From Lachnoclostridium sp. UBA1308 (lineage in GTDB: Bacteria > Bacillota > Clostridia > Lachnospirales > Lachnospiraceae): DNA of 53,459 nt. Numbering within the stretch: the stretch's first letter is position 1; each line of letters opens with the position of its first letter. The position numbers and the translations under genes are program-made. The notes beneath the pieces were generated by a model. It had not been told where the DNA came from and made no database searches. It saw only the letters and a list, made by a program, of their open reading frames with translations. Positions 43,870 to 53,320 of the stretch are shown here, piece after piece. The DNA is taken from positions 1 through 53,459 of the forward strand of contig DBTU01000049.1 of the NCBI GenBank assembly GCA_002307215.1. The letters run 5' to 3'.

Positions 43870-44796
43870 ATGAAAATATTATTTTTTGGTCGCGGTGTTA
43901 TAGGAACACAGTATGCTTGGGCGTTTGAAAATGCAGGACATACCGTTGAGTTTTATGTTCGTGAAGGTAGGAAGGCACAATATGGCTCACATGTAAACTT
44001 AGAAATATGGGATACAAGGCGAGCCAAAAAAGAACGACTAGTCAAAGAGAAATGGCCTATTGTAACACATGAAGAAATAAAGGAAAATCACGACTATGAC
44101 CTCATTTTTATTAGTGTCAACCCCGAGCAGGTATCAAGTGTGGTGAAGTACCTTGCGCCAAGAGTTGGAAATGCAACAGTTCTTTTTTTCAATAACTTTT
44201 GGCAAGACCTTCAATCAGCTGTTCAGCCGATACCACTCAATCAAATTGTTTTTGGTTTTCCCGGCGCTGGTGGTGGTTTTGAAGGAAACACTCTTTACTG
44301 TGGGCTTTATAAGACCGTTCATTTTGGAACATTTGAATTCGAGCCTGCCAAAAGAGATTTAGAGATTCGCAAGCTTTTTGCTGGGGCAGGTTTCAAGGTA
44401 GTGGTTCATAAGGATTTTCAAAGCTGGCTCAGGAATCACTTCGCGGTAAACGTTGCAATGGAAGTCGAAGTATTAAAAAGTGGCAGTTTTAAAAAAGTAA
44501 TTTCTTCACACGAATCACTCATTGGAATAGGTCGCAATATGAAAGAAATTATCACTGTTTTGAAAGCAAAAGGCTCAAAACTTGATGTTTCGACAAGGGT
44601 GATGGGCGAGTTACCACCGAGAGTTGTTGGATTTCTTATGAGTAAGGTTATTTTTTCTCCGAAAAGCATGGCCTATGCACTTGTTGAGCATAACCACTAT
44701 AAAGTTGGCCCTGCCGTACAGGAAATTATATCAGAAGCCAGAAAGCACGGCATAAAGGCACCACGGCTTTACGAAGTGGAAAGCCTAATTCTTTAG
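43870..44796 (+). CDS. ketopantoate reductase-like (ApbA/PanE family) oxidoreductase
   Basis: The 308-residue protein has an N-terminal Rossmann fold (ILFFGRGVIGTQYAWAFENAGH, then DLIFISVNPEQVSSVVKYLA) and a C-terminal helical domain as in PanE. The standard family member reduces ketopantoate with NADPH for pantothenate synthesis, but this protein diverges in the C-terminal part and sits alone under a TetR repressor, so a catabolic or detoxifying role on another ketoacid is just as likely. AGGGAGG ribosome site upstream. Confidence 0.8.
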   Translation: MKILFFGRGVIGTQYAWAFENAGHTVEFYVREGRKAQYGSHVNLEIWDTRRAKKERLVKEKWPIVTHEEIKENHDYDLIFISVNPEQVSSVVKYLAPRVGNATVLFFNNFWQDLQSAVQPIPLNQIVFGFPGAGGGFEGNTLYCGLYKTVHFGTFEFEPAKRDLEIRKLFAGAGFKVVVHKDFQSWLRNHFAVNVAMEVEVLKSGSFKKVISSHESLIGIGRNMKEIITVLKAKGSKLDVSTRVMGELPPRVVGFLMSKVIFSPKSMAYALVEHNHYKVGPAVQEIISEARKHGIKAPRLYEVESLIL

Positions 44797-44836
44797 GTTT
44801 CTTTTGGACGGCAGGCAAAGATTCGCAAGTAGCTAC

Positions 44837-45295
44837 CTATTCTAACGAAAAGGAATCCTCCTCAGTTTGAAACATTTCACCTGTAATATCTATAATCTCC
44901 TCAATCTGTATTCTTGTTCCGTCCTGCATGAGCACAACTCGTTCATATCCTTCAATTTTCTTTACAGTACCCTTCCGGGAGATATAAGCCCCACCTGCCT
45001 TCCTTTCATCCGGTCGAAAGAATACTATTTCTACCTCCTGCTGTCTACTTAACTGCTCCTGAACAATTCCTAGTTTTTCATCTAATATGGTTTTTGCAGC
45101 CTCATCCAACTCGATTCTCTTGTCTGTCAGTCTGGCAGTCTCTTTGATTGCTCCATCGAAACCTGTCAGAGCTGCAAATGGAGAAAATTGTGCGGCACGA
45201 TCATGTATTGACATGTGCACACGATTATCGGAGACATGGTGCTGTAAGTAGATGATATCATCATACGGATGCTTGTCTTTATTATCTTCTCCCAT
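44837..45295 (-). CDS. YolD-like protein
   Basis: The 152-residue protein has the YolD-like core YLQHHVSDNRVHMSIHDRAA, FSPFAALTGFDGAIKETARL, and LTDKRIELDEAAK. YolD-type proteins are small partners of Y-family polymerases in Gram-positive bacteria and mobile elements. It begins 43 bases after the polymerase stop codon, consistent with an operon. Confidence 0.85.
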   Translation of the reverse strand: MGEDNKDKHPYDDIIYLQHHVSDNRVHMSIHDRAAQFSPFAALTGFDGAIKETARLTDKRIELDEAAKTILDEKLGIVQEQLSRQQEVEIVFFRPDERKAGGAYISRKGTVKKIEGYERVVLMQDGTRIQIEEIIDITGEMFQTEEDSFSLE

Positions 45296-45338
45296 CTTCT
45301 TGCTCCTTTCATGGTTTCAAATGTATTCCAATACCGGC

Positions 45339-46868
45339 TTAAGCCTTATGACCCCCGATTTGCTTGTTTCTTTCCTTTGTCATGGCGCCTTCTTCCAGAT
45401 TCGTGCCTTTTAGTATGGCATTATTTCCATATTTTTTCTTTATATCAAGAATCGCAAGTTGCATCCTCTTTTCCCGTAGCAACGCAGCAGCCTCTTCTTC
45501 TTTTTTCTTTTGATTAGTTTCATAATCTGTAAACAAATCCAGCTGTTCAAAAGATTCCTCTTTCACGACAATGTTTTCACCCACAACATGATTTGCTGTA
45601 ATATTTATTCTTCTAATCAATAAGTTAACATCCACAATCCGGGTATATAAATCCATAACAGCATCAATAATCAGCTTTGTAGAGGAGGTTTGTCGACTAA
45701 GATTTACTGTTCCGTGTGCATGTTTTGGAATCTGACGTCCATAGTTATCTGTTGTTATCGGTCCGTGGTATTTCTTTCTTATCTCTGAATTACTTAGATT
45801 TTCAATATCATAACCTACTGTCAGAACCATTTGGTCTGTCACAAGACCTTTATCAACCAGATCAAGCACAAGAAGATCTGTCATTTCTCGTACAATAAGT
45901 CTTGCTTTTTCATAATTATAAGGATACTGCAGAACCTGTCCCGAACCAATACTGTTTGTGGTTGGTTTATATGCCTTTACATCTGAAATTGTACATGGTT
46001 CAAAACCCCACGCATGGTCGATTAAAAGTTCTGCATTTATACCAAATAATTTGTAAAGCAAATCTTCATTGTAATACTCATTCTTCTTTCCAATGGAACA
46101 CCTTGCCACATCGCCCATTGTAACCATTCCGCTCTCTTCTAATTTTTTAGCATACCCTTTGCCGACACGCCAGAAATCTGTCAGTGGTGTATGAGTCCAA
46201 AGAATTTGTCTATATGTCATTTCATTCAGTTCTGCAATTCGCACTCCATCCTTGTCTGCTTGTATGTGTTTCGCCACGATATCCATCGCTATTTTACAAA
46301 GATAAAGGTTTGTACCTATCCCGGCTGTTGCCGTGATTCCTATCGTTTGAAGAACTTCATGTATCATCTTCATTGCAAGTTCTCTTGCTGAAAGATTCGC
46401 AGTCTGCAGATACCTAGTCACATCCATAAACACCTCATCTATGGAATAGACATGGATATCCTCCGGTGCAATATACTTCAAATATATGTTGTAAATACGT
46501 GTACTATATTCCATATACTTTGCCATTCTCGGCGGTGCTATGATATAATCCAGTGACAAGGCATGTGATTCTTTTAATTCAGTATCATTATAAGACGATC
46601 CAATAAAGGAATGACCGGGTGCTTTGCTCTTCCTAATTGCATTTTCTTCTTTCACTTTCTGAACAACCTCAAATAATCTTGATCTTCCTGAAATCCCAAT
46701 CGATTTGAGTGTTGGAGATACTGCAAGACAAATGGTTTTTTCTGTTCGACTTGGATCTGCAACTACAAGGTTTGTTGATAATGGGTCAAGCCCACGTTCC
46801 AGACATTCAACAGAGGCATAGAAAGATTTGAGATCAATCGCAATATAGATATGATTTTCCTGTTTCAT
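45339..46868 (-). CDS. Y-family DNA polymerase (UvrX/UmuC-like translesion polymerase)
   Basis: The 509-residue protein has Y-family motifs: metal-binding Asp in AIDLKSFYASVECLERGLDP, the catalytic acidic pair in VYSIDEVFMDVTRYL, the helix-hairpin-helix-like part TDFWRVGKGYAKKLEESGM, and a little-finger domain plus tail (NLSRQTSSTKLIIDAVMDLY). It copies past DNA damage with low fidelity; such genes are usually SOS-induced, but I saw no clear LexA box upstream. Longer than DinB (about 350-400), matching UvrX/UmuC-type relatives that pair with YolD. Confidence 0.92.
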   Translation of the reverse strand: MKQENHIYIAIDLKSFYASVECLERGLDPLSTNLVVADPSRTEKTICLAVSPTLKSIGISGRSRLFEVVQKVKEENAIRKSKAPGHSFIGSSYNDTELKESHALSLDYIIAPPRMAKYMEYSTRIYNIYLKYIAPEDIHVYSIDEVFMDVTRYLQTANLSARELAMKMIHEVLQTIGITATAGIGTNLYLCKIAMDIVAKHIQADKDGVRIAELNEMTYRQILWTHTPLTDFWRVGKGYAKKLEESGMVTMGDVARCSIGKKNEYYNEDLLYKLFGINAELLIDHAWGFEPCTISDVKAYKPTTNSIGSGQVLQYPYNYEKARLIVREMTDLLVLDLVDKGLVTDQMVLTVGYDIENLSNSEIRKKYHGPITTDNYGRQIPKHAHGTVNLSRQTSSTKLIIDAVMDLYTRIVDVNLLIRRINITANHVVGENIVVKEESFEQLDLFTDYETNQKKKEEEAAALLREKRMQLAILDIKKKYGNNAILKGTNLEEGAMTKERNKQIGGHKA

Positions 46869-46926
46869 TCCTTTGCCTCCTTTTTAGGGTAATGTAATTT
46901 ACTTTCAGCTTATTTCTTCGCTCTTC

Positions 46927-47799
46927 CTAGTTAGAACTATAATTAAGTTCTAATAGGTCCCCCGTTATAATTTGATATGCATCTAAATATTTTTCTCTGG
47001 TGATCTTTAATATATTCTCCGGCAGGTTAGGAGGCGCTGAGTTGGTATAGCCATTCTCCTTCAACCAGTCACGGAGAAATTGTTTATCAAAGCTCTCTTG
47101 TCCTCTGCCTGCTTCATATTTATCAAGGGGCCAAAAACGGCTCGAATCCGGGGTAACGATTTCGTCACCTAAAATCAGTTCGCCGTTTTCATCTAAACCA
47201 AACTCAAATTTAGTGTCCGCGATTATAATTCCCTTAGAAAGAGCATAATCAGCACATTTATTATACACCTCGATGGATTTATATTTCACCTTTTCTGCCA
47301 AATCTCTGCCAAGAATATCACATGCTTTTTCAAATGACACATTTTCATCATGTTGACCGATATCCGCTTTGCTTGAAGGAGTGAATAATGGGGTTTCAAA
47401 TTTTTGTGATTCTTTTAACCCTCTCGGTAATTGAACTCCACAAATACAGCCTGTTTTTACATATTCCGACCAAGCAGAACCCGTTATGTATCCTCTTACG
47501 ATACATTCAACAGGAAGCATATTTATCTTTTTAACTAACATGCTTCTTCCTTTGTACTCATCTTTCTTAAATTCGTCAGGAAACTCATCGTAATTTATGG
47601 ATACTACATGATTTTTTACAATGTCCCTTGTGTAGTCAAACCAAAACATTGACAATTGGTTCAATATTTTACCTTTATCCGGTACAGGATTGGGCATAAT
47701 TATATCAAATGCTGATATTCTGTCGGATACAACAATCATTAGATTGTTTTTATCAATTTCATAGATATCTCTTACTTTTCCACTGTTAATTTTTTTCAT
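46927..47799 (-). CDS. purC: SAICAR synthase (phosphoribosylaminoimidazole-succinocarboxamide synthase)
   Basis: The 290-residue protein is PurC: KINSGKVRDIYEIDKNNLMI at the start (ATP loop), VVSDRISAFDIIMPNPVPDKG, PVECIVRGYITGSAW, ADTKFEFGLDENGEL, and LGDEIVTPDSSRFWPLDKYE near the end. It condenses CAIR with aspartate using ATP in purine synthesis. GGAGG lies 8 bases before ATG. It follows the XRE-PurM gene by 101 bases, and no other pur gene is near, so these two form an orphan purine pair. Confidence 0.95.
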   Translation of the reverse strand: MKKINSGKVRDIYEIDKNNLMIVVSDRISAFDIIMPNPVPDKGKILNQLSMFWFDYTRDIVKNHVVSINYDEFPDEFKKDEYKGRSMLVKKINMLPVECIVRGYITGSAWSEYVKTGCICGVQLPRGLKESQKFETPLFTPSSKADIGQHDENVSFEKACDILGRDLAEKVKYKSIEVYNKCADYALSKGIIIADTKFEFGLDENGELILGDEIVTPDSSRFWPLDKYEAGRGQESFDKQFLRDWLKENGYTNSAPPNLPENILKITREKYLDAYQIITGDLLELNYSSN

Positions 47800-47900
47800 C
47801 TGATCAACCTCCGTTATTATGATAGTTAATTCTCTTTATTAATAGCTAATCCCTTTGATGTTCAAACTATTATCACTCTTAAGAGCGCTTAGAAATAAAA

Positions 47901-49148
47901 TTACCAAGCCAAGTTATTGGTGAAAACAACTTTCTCGTGACCTGAAGTGATCCTTCCAATTGGGTAACAGTTGTAATACTGTTCTATCTGCTTGATGGCA
48001 ACCTCGGCATAGGAAGGTTCAATAACAAGAATTAATCCAACTCCGCAATTGAAAGTGCTTAACATCTCGGCATCTGAAATATTACCATTATTTTTTACAT
48101 GCTTAAATAACGGCAACACCCTTATCTTAGATAAATCAATTTCGGCAGTTAGATTATCTGCGATAATCCTTTTCAAATTTCCCTCAATCCCACCACCGGT
48201 GATATGTGCCATTCCTTTGATTTTTCCATCGGATATTACCCCCTTAATTGCCGTGTAATATGCCGCGTGAGGCTTCATAATAGCATCTATAAATGTTTCA
48301 TTGTTTATTTTTTCATTTTTGATTTGAGGCATTTCATCCATAAGCAGTCTAACCAACGAATAACCATTCGTATGCAGACCATTAGATGCCACTGCAAGAA
48401 TCATATTACCAGCTTTTATCTTGGAACCGTCTATAATTTTATCTTTATCAACAATACCTGCAATGCTTGAAGCTAAAATATAAGTACCATTTTCAACGAT
48501 ACCCGGCTGTATAGAAGTTTCGCCTCCAACCAGAGAGCAATCGTTACGCTTACAAGCGCTTGATATCCCGCTTACAATGCTTTTTATCGTTTCTTTTTCT
48601 GCATTTCCACATACAATTGTATCAAGCACCGCCAACGGAGCGGCACCCATCACAATGATATCATTGACTAAATGATTGATCAGGTCATGGCATATTGATT
48701 CGGTAAATCCATATTCCATAGCAAGTTTCTGCTTTGAACCGGGCTCTTCGCTTTTTAATACTAACACAGGATGCTCAATTTCATCAAATTTTATATCATA
48801 CAGCGAAGCAAACGGGCCTAATCCGTTGAGGACACGGGGATGATCTGTCGAGATACTATTGCTCATTTCGCGTTTTAGCGCATCTGTAAAATGAATATCT
48901 ACGCCAGCCATGCTATAAGTAAGACCAGAATTATCAGATTCCTTACCTCTTAACATTTCATCCACTGTTATTCCAAGCAAATCTGACAGATCAGTCAACA
49001 ATTCTGTGTTTGGGAATGTTGTTCCATTCTCCCATTTTGAAACAGCCTGAAATGAAACATTTAGTTTCTCCGCTATTTGTTGCTGAGTTAAACCTATCGC
49101 TTTTCGTCTAAATGAAATAAATGATGATACTTTTTTATTATCAAGCAT
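47901..49148 (-). CDS. purM: fusion of an XRE helix-turn-helix to AIR synthase (PurM)
   Basis: The 415-residue protein has two parts. Residues 1-70 are a complete XRE-type helix-turn-helix (SFRRKAIGLTQQQIAEKLNV, SFQAVSKWENGTTFPNTELL, LLGITVDEML). Residues about 75-415 are PurM: YSMAGVDIHFTDAL, VNDIIVMGAAPLAVLDTIVC, LVGGETSIQPGIV, AVASNGLHTNGYSLVRLLM, HITGGGIEGNLKRI and FNCGVGLILVI. PurM closes the imidazole ring of AIR with ATP. The domains are joined without frame change and no separate PurM start is apparent. The fusion could tie purine-precursor level to DNA binding. A 41-bp palindrome lies 67-107 bases upstream. Confidence 0.9.
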   Translation of the reverse strand: MLDNKKVSSFISFRRKAIGLTQQQIAEKLNVSFQAVSKWENGTTFPNTELLTDLSDLLGITVDEMLRGKESDNSGLTYSMAGVDIHFTDALKREMSNSISTDHPRVLNGLGPFASLYDIKFDEIEHPVLVLKSEEPGSKQKLAMEYGFTESICHDLINHLVNDIIVMGAAPLAVLDTIVCGNAEKETIKSIVSGISSACKRNDCSLVGGETSIQPGIVENGTYILASSIAGIVDKDKIIDGSKIKAGNMILAVASNGLHTNGYSLVRLLMDEMPQIKNEKINNETFIDAIMKPHAAYYTAIKGVISDGKIKGMAHITGGGIEGNLKRIIADNLTAEIDLSKIRVLPLFKHVKNNGNISDAEMLSTFNCGVGLILVIEPSYAEVAIKQIEQYYNCYPIGRITSGHEKVVFTNNLAW

Positions 49149-49214
49149 ATTCCACCTCCAATATACTTATTGTATCTTGACGAATAGTAACAATCAATAA
49201 CCGAATTATTGAAT

Positions 49215-49255
49215 GATTTCACTGTATTCAACTTTAAGTTGAATACAGTGAAATC
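49215..49255. promoter_or_regulatory. 41-bp near-perfect palindrome upstream of XRE-PurM
   Basis: The 19-bp arms 49215-49233 (GATTTCACTGTATTCAACT) and 49237-49255 are perfect inverted repeats around TTA. It is AT-rich and lacks a T run, and lies 67-107 bases before the XRE-PurM start. It is a candidate operator for the fused helix-turn-helix, or a terminator of the upstream broken gene. Confidence 0.5.
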
Positions 49256-49351
49256 AAATAGTTATAGTACAATACAAGAATGAGTACAAACACGGTGCTA
49301 ACGATAATGCACCATGTCCGTATCTGTTTGTATCGCATATTTCATTAGAGA

Positions 49352-50072
49352 CTAGATTAATAACTCCCATGTGTCGTCTGTGTTATTCGGTCTCCTTGAA
49401 GCCCATGGCATTTCTTCATGTGAATACTTTTCAAAAAGCTTAGATTCTAATTCGTTGCATTTATCTTTTGGACATGCCTGCCAAGTTACATATATTTTAT
49501 CACGGTTATTTTCTTTAATATAATCATTTAAACCGCAAGAGGTATTTAACCCATAGTATTGCTGCATTCTTTTTTGAACCCCAATTTCAGCACTACCCAC
49601 TTTCATTAGCCTTCGATCCAATCGTAAAATATAAACTCCCGGTTCATTTCCATTTACAGTACTAGCCGCACTTTTTAAGGGCACTCCACGCCTTACAGAA
49701 TAACTCAAATCATTTACACTTGCTTTTTTACTTATTGAGCTTGTATTATTTTTCTGTCATTGTATGTACTGCCTTTATATGTGCTATTACTATTTGAGCT
49801 GTTTTTAAATGTACTATTATTTAATAAAGCTTTTTGCTCTTCAAGACGCACTTTGGCTTTTTGTATTTTTTCTTTATTTTCATTGCTAAGACTTCTTCGG
49901 CTTGATTCAATGTCATTTATTTTCTTTTCTTGTTCGTTAATATATTCATTTCTTACATTGTCATATTGCCTTTTGTAATTATCCGCTTGTTTTGTTAATC
50001 TAGGGCTAGAATCGACTACTTTTTTATTCCTGCGGTAAAAGCATATCCAATAATATCATCCACTAAACTCAT
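49352..50072 (-). pseudogene. coiled-coil/GIY-YIG nuclease-like protein, frameshifted twice
   Basis: The gene starts at ATG 50072 (GGAGGG upstream) and its intact frame would encode about 240 residues: MSLVDDIIGYAFTAGI, a Lys/Glu-rich coiled coil (KKINDIESSRRSLSNENKEK), a Ser/Asn-rich linker, and a GIY-YIG-like C-terminal domain (PGVYILRLDRRLMKVGSAEI). A one-base loss in the A-tract at 50020-50025 gives a stop at 50016-50018, and a second loss in the A-tract at 49749-49753 breaks the frame before the nuclease domain. The last piece (49352-49708) is open alone, with only a TTG start. Function unknown; the homopolymer positions allow a sequencing error. Confidence 0.65.
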
Positions 50073-50092
50073 AATTATCCCTCCTCAATTAT

Positions 50093-50745
50093 TTATTTCC
50101 AATATGGGAATTCCTGTTCTTTTGCGTTATTTATCCAAAATTTAGCTTTTTGTTCATCTTTTTCTATTCCAATACCTTGCAAATAAGATAACCCAAGAGA
50201 ATATTGAGTGGGAGGAAAACCTAATTCAGCACCGTTTTTTAAATAATTCATATGCCTTTGATAAGTTTTTTGGGACTCCATTGCCCTCTTGATATAATCC
50301 TCCTAAAGACCAACACGCGTGAAGATCTTCTTTTTCAACAGCTTCACTATAATAGTAAACTGCTTTCTTGATATCCTTTTCCATGCCATCTCCATTAAAA
50401 TACATACTTGCAATATTAGTTAAAGCCCTAATACTACCCGCTTCAAGGGCTTTCTCATACCATTTAAATGCTTCTGAATTATCTTCTTTTGTACCTCTAC
50501 CAATATGATAGCATCTACCCTATCGAAACATTCCATCAGGGTGATTCTGTTCTGCAGCACTTCGAAACCAATCTATCACCTTATTGTAACTACGTTCAAC
50601 CAAGGAATATATCATACCTATAAGATATTGTGCATGAATCACCTAAGGACGCATCTTCAATAATACTATTCATTTCATCTTTATCAAAATAATAATCCTT
50701 TTTTTCAACATAATCCATATACTTATATAATTCCAATTCCATCAT
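50093..50745 (-). pseudogene. Sel1-repeat protein, broken
   Basis: From ATG 50745 the frame reads MMELELYKYMDYVEKKDYYF and then, across lesions, Sel1 (TPR-like) repeats: SEAFKWYEKALEAGSIRALT, IASMYFNGDGMEKDIKKAVY, SLGGLYQEGNGVPKNLS and LGLSYLQGIGIEKDEQKA. Lesions are an indel near 50630, an in-frame TAG at 50520-50522 and a one-base gain in the A-tract at 50235-50240. Sel1 proteins serve as protein-binding scaffolds. It ends 20 bases before the GIY-YIG gene's start, so both belonged to one operon. Confidence 0.65.
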
Positions 50746-50991
50746 AATCCCCCAGGCTGTATTCTTCTATGAAAGCCTTTATAGATAAATAATACCAGTG
50801 TGGTCGTTTTTAGTCAATTTTTAGTACTTAATAAATGAGCTTCGCCTCTTTTAGTATGCATACATTCATGTATCAATGTTCCAGCAAAACGCACCCATCT
50901 TGTTCAAAATGAGTGCGTTCATCTATTGCCTATTCAATTTTACTTCACTTTATATAGCAGACAGCACGTCTCATTATTGATCCCCAAAAAA

Positions 50992-53016
50992 CTAAAATTC
51001 AAAATTACTGACACCATTTTCGGTTAGTTCAAACGGACCGGGTGTGACATTTGCATCAGGTCTCTTTATACCAAAAAAATCGGAGTCAAAAAGATAGGGA
51101 GTGCTGTCCGGTTCCTCATATTTCATATCGGCATGATAAGTTTTGCCAAGCAGGTCAGTGGTAATCACCATTGCAGATGCTCCCCGAAGCAATTCGGGCT
51201 CATTGACCTGAATCTGCACCTTGCCTTGCTCCGGATTAATCTCCACTTTGATACCCTTCTGCTCATATATCTTCGGATTGGATTCATGACTACCCGGAAC
51301 CGCATTGTTAAGGTATAAATTTCCTCCCACAGCCACCGGAAGAACAGCATTTCCTATAAAGAAATCCTTTGCGGCATCGCCAAGCGCAGCAATCTCCTCT
51401 TTGGTATATTCCCACCATTTCTTATCCTTTGCATCAGGATGTTTGTTGTAGCCTCCCAGTCCCACAGCATGCAGATAGCAAATAGAATTGTCCGGAACAC
51501 CATCCATGACAGTCTTACCGTCATCTCCAACTGTATCCCTGGGTTTCAGCGGAAGATGCTCAAAAAAGGTGATTGGGACCGGGTCGCTATTCGTATCATT
51601 ATCTCCCAAAAAGATATTGTTGAAGTATCTGTCATCGCCTCCGGTGATATTGGAGTATCCTGCCATTGCCGTCTCGTGAGGGAAGTGGTACGGCGTGGTG
51701 CGGGTAATCTCAGAACGAACAACAAATCTACCGGCAAACAAATTATGGACAAATGCTCCACCCTGTGCCATATTTCTAAAATTCATCGGAGAGAGGAACA
51801 GATTATGATCCGCCATATACGGTCCATGGCAAACCTCAACGAAGAAGTCCTCCGAAAGGTTGTCAAAGAACACATTTCGGCTTATTCGGGTGCCCTGTGC
51901 CTGCCAATCAAACCAAATTGCTCGATAGCAGCTATAGATTATGTTTTCGCTGATTAGGGTATCCAGGGATGCATGCAGCTTGATTCCTGCTACTTCGGCA
52001 CCATGTCTGAGCCGTTTGTGATGAATATTGTAAATACGGTTCTGATATATACGGCTGAAGGCTCCACCCATATGACCCACAATGCCTGCCTGTTCGCAAT
52101 CATGGATCACATTTCCTCGAATGATATGACTTCCTACTCTATCCTTATGCCAGCCGGAGTGTAAAGCTCGTAAAATAACCTCCTGCTCACGTTGAGTACC
52201 ACCTTTTATATTCCTATCCAAACCCTTAGAGTGTCCTGTACCGATTTCAGTACCCAAGCTGATACCAACGCACTTGGATTCACTGATTATATTATTTTCA
52301 ATAATCCAACCCTTGCTCCAGTGAGGTCCGATCAAACCTTCCTGGTAGTCCGTGGGCGGTGCCCATTGAGGAGATGCTTGACGAAGTGTGAAGCCACTTA
52401 CGGTTATATAGTTAAGCCCCGGTTTCTCAGGCCAGAAGCAAAAGGGGCGGACATTTATTTCTACATTTTCTTTACGAGGATCTTTCCCGCCAAAATTGGC
52501 CCATATTTTTGTTGTTGCAGAACCGACTTTCGCATACCATTTTAGCAGTGAGTCTTTGGAATACTTGGCTTCGGGCCAAACTTCGGGCTCTCGCACCTTT
52601 TCAACACTATCGCATTCATACAGGGATTTGCAATCCAAATATACATCACCTAGATGCACCGGAAAGGGACCATCAAACACCCAGTCTCCACTCAACTCCA
52701 CTTCATAGGGATTACGTACGGAAAACATGGAACCCGGTACCTCTGTACTCCAGACATTGTCTCCTTCGGTTATCCAGTCTGATATCCGTTCAGCACCTGT
52801 AATGACTACCTCCCCGTCACCTGCCGAGCGATATACTATTCTGTGCTCCGCTGTTCCTCCATTCACCGGATTAACCCATTCCCTGTATACTCCGGCATGA
52901 ACAGTAACCGTATCACCAGCCATCGCAAGAGCTGCACTGCGTGATATTGTACGAAAGGGCTGATCAGCTGTTCCTCTTGCCTGATCATTCCCGTGTATTG
53001 ACACATGATATTCCAT
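50992..53016 (-). CDS. GH120 beta-xylosidase (right-handed beta-helix)
   Basis: The 674-residue protein matches, in order and in detail, the GH120 beta-xylosidase XylC of Thermoanaerobacterium as I recall it: EYHVSIHGNDQARGTADQPF, MAGDTVTVHAGVYREWVNP, APPTDYQEGLIGPHWSKGWI, HIIRGNVIHDCEQAGIVGHM, and GIKLHASLDTLISENIIYSC. The nucleophile and acid/base of GH120 correspond to Asp370 (WFDWQAQG) and Glu394 (FFVEVCHGPY). No signal peptide, so it acts inside the cell on xylo-oligosaccharides. It is transcribed alone; no terminator is evident to its left (50746-50991 shows nothing else). Confidence 0.88.
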   Translation of the reverse strand: MEYHVSIHGNDQARGTADQPFRTISRSAALAMAGDTVTVHAGVYREWVNPVNGGTAEHRIVYRSAGDGEVVITGAERISDWITEGDNVWSTEVPGSMFSVRNPYEVELSGDWVFDGPFPVHLGDVYLDCKSLYECDSVEKVREPEVWPEAKYSKDSLLKWYAKVGSATTKIWANFGGKDPRKENVEINVRPFCFWPEKPGLNYITVSGFTLRQASPQWAPPTDYQEGLIGPHWSKGWIIENNIISESKCVGISLGTEIGTGHSKGLDRNIKGGTQREQEVILRALHSGWHKDRVGSHIIRGNVIHDCEQAGIVGHMGGAFSRIYQNRIYNIHHKRLRHGAEVAGIKLHASLDTLISENIIYSCYRAIWFDWQAQGTRISRNVFFDNLSEDFFVEVCHGPYMADHNLFLSPMNFRNMAQGGAFVHNLFAGRFVVRSEITRTTPYHFPHETAMAGYSNITGGDDRYFNNIFLGDNDTNSDPVPITFFEHLPLKPRDTVGDDGKTVMDGVPDNSICYLHAVGLGGYNKHPDAKDKKWWEYTKEEIAALGDAAKDFFIGNAVLPVAVGGNLYLNNAVPGSHESNPKIYEQKGIKVEINPEQGKVQIQVNEPELLRGASAMVITTDLLGKTYHADMKYEEPDSTPYLFDSDFFGIKRPDANVTPGPFELTENGVSNFEF

Positions 53017-53320
53017 AAAACCTCTCCTTCTCCCTACCTTAAAAGCTGTAATAATTCCTTACAAACTGACGGCAGGCAATGTACCAAATGATTGTCGTGG
53101 TAATTTATAATGCAGTTCGTATATCAATAACGATTATCTTATCAGCCTTCATTATCTCAAACCTTTGCATATAATGTCGGGTCTGAACGGACGGCTACAA
53201 ATATTATATAAAAGATTGGTGTTAATTGCAATCTTGGTATGAAATAATATGCTTAAAATTTCCACTCTTGGCATCACAATTTGGCACAAACAAAAAAAGA
53301 CCGTTCATTCCCAGAGAACC

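Noticed and set aside
46933..46953. GAAC...GTTC symmetry considered as a LexA (SOS) box for the Y-family polymerase
   Set aside because: It lies in the 3' end of the purC coding sequence, downstream of the polymerase gene's start on the wrong side, and its 9-base spacing does not match the Firmicutes SOS box.
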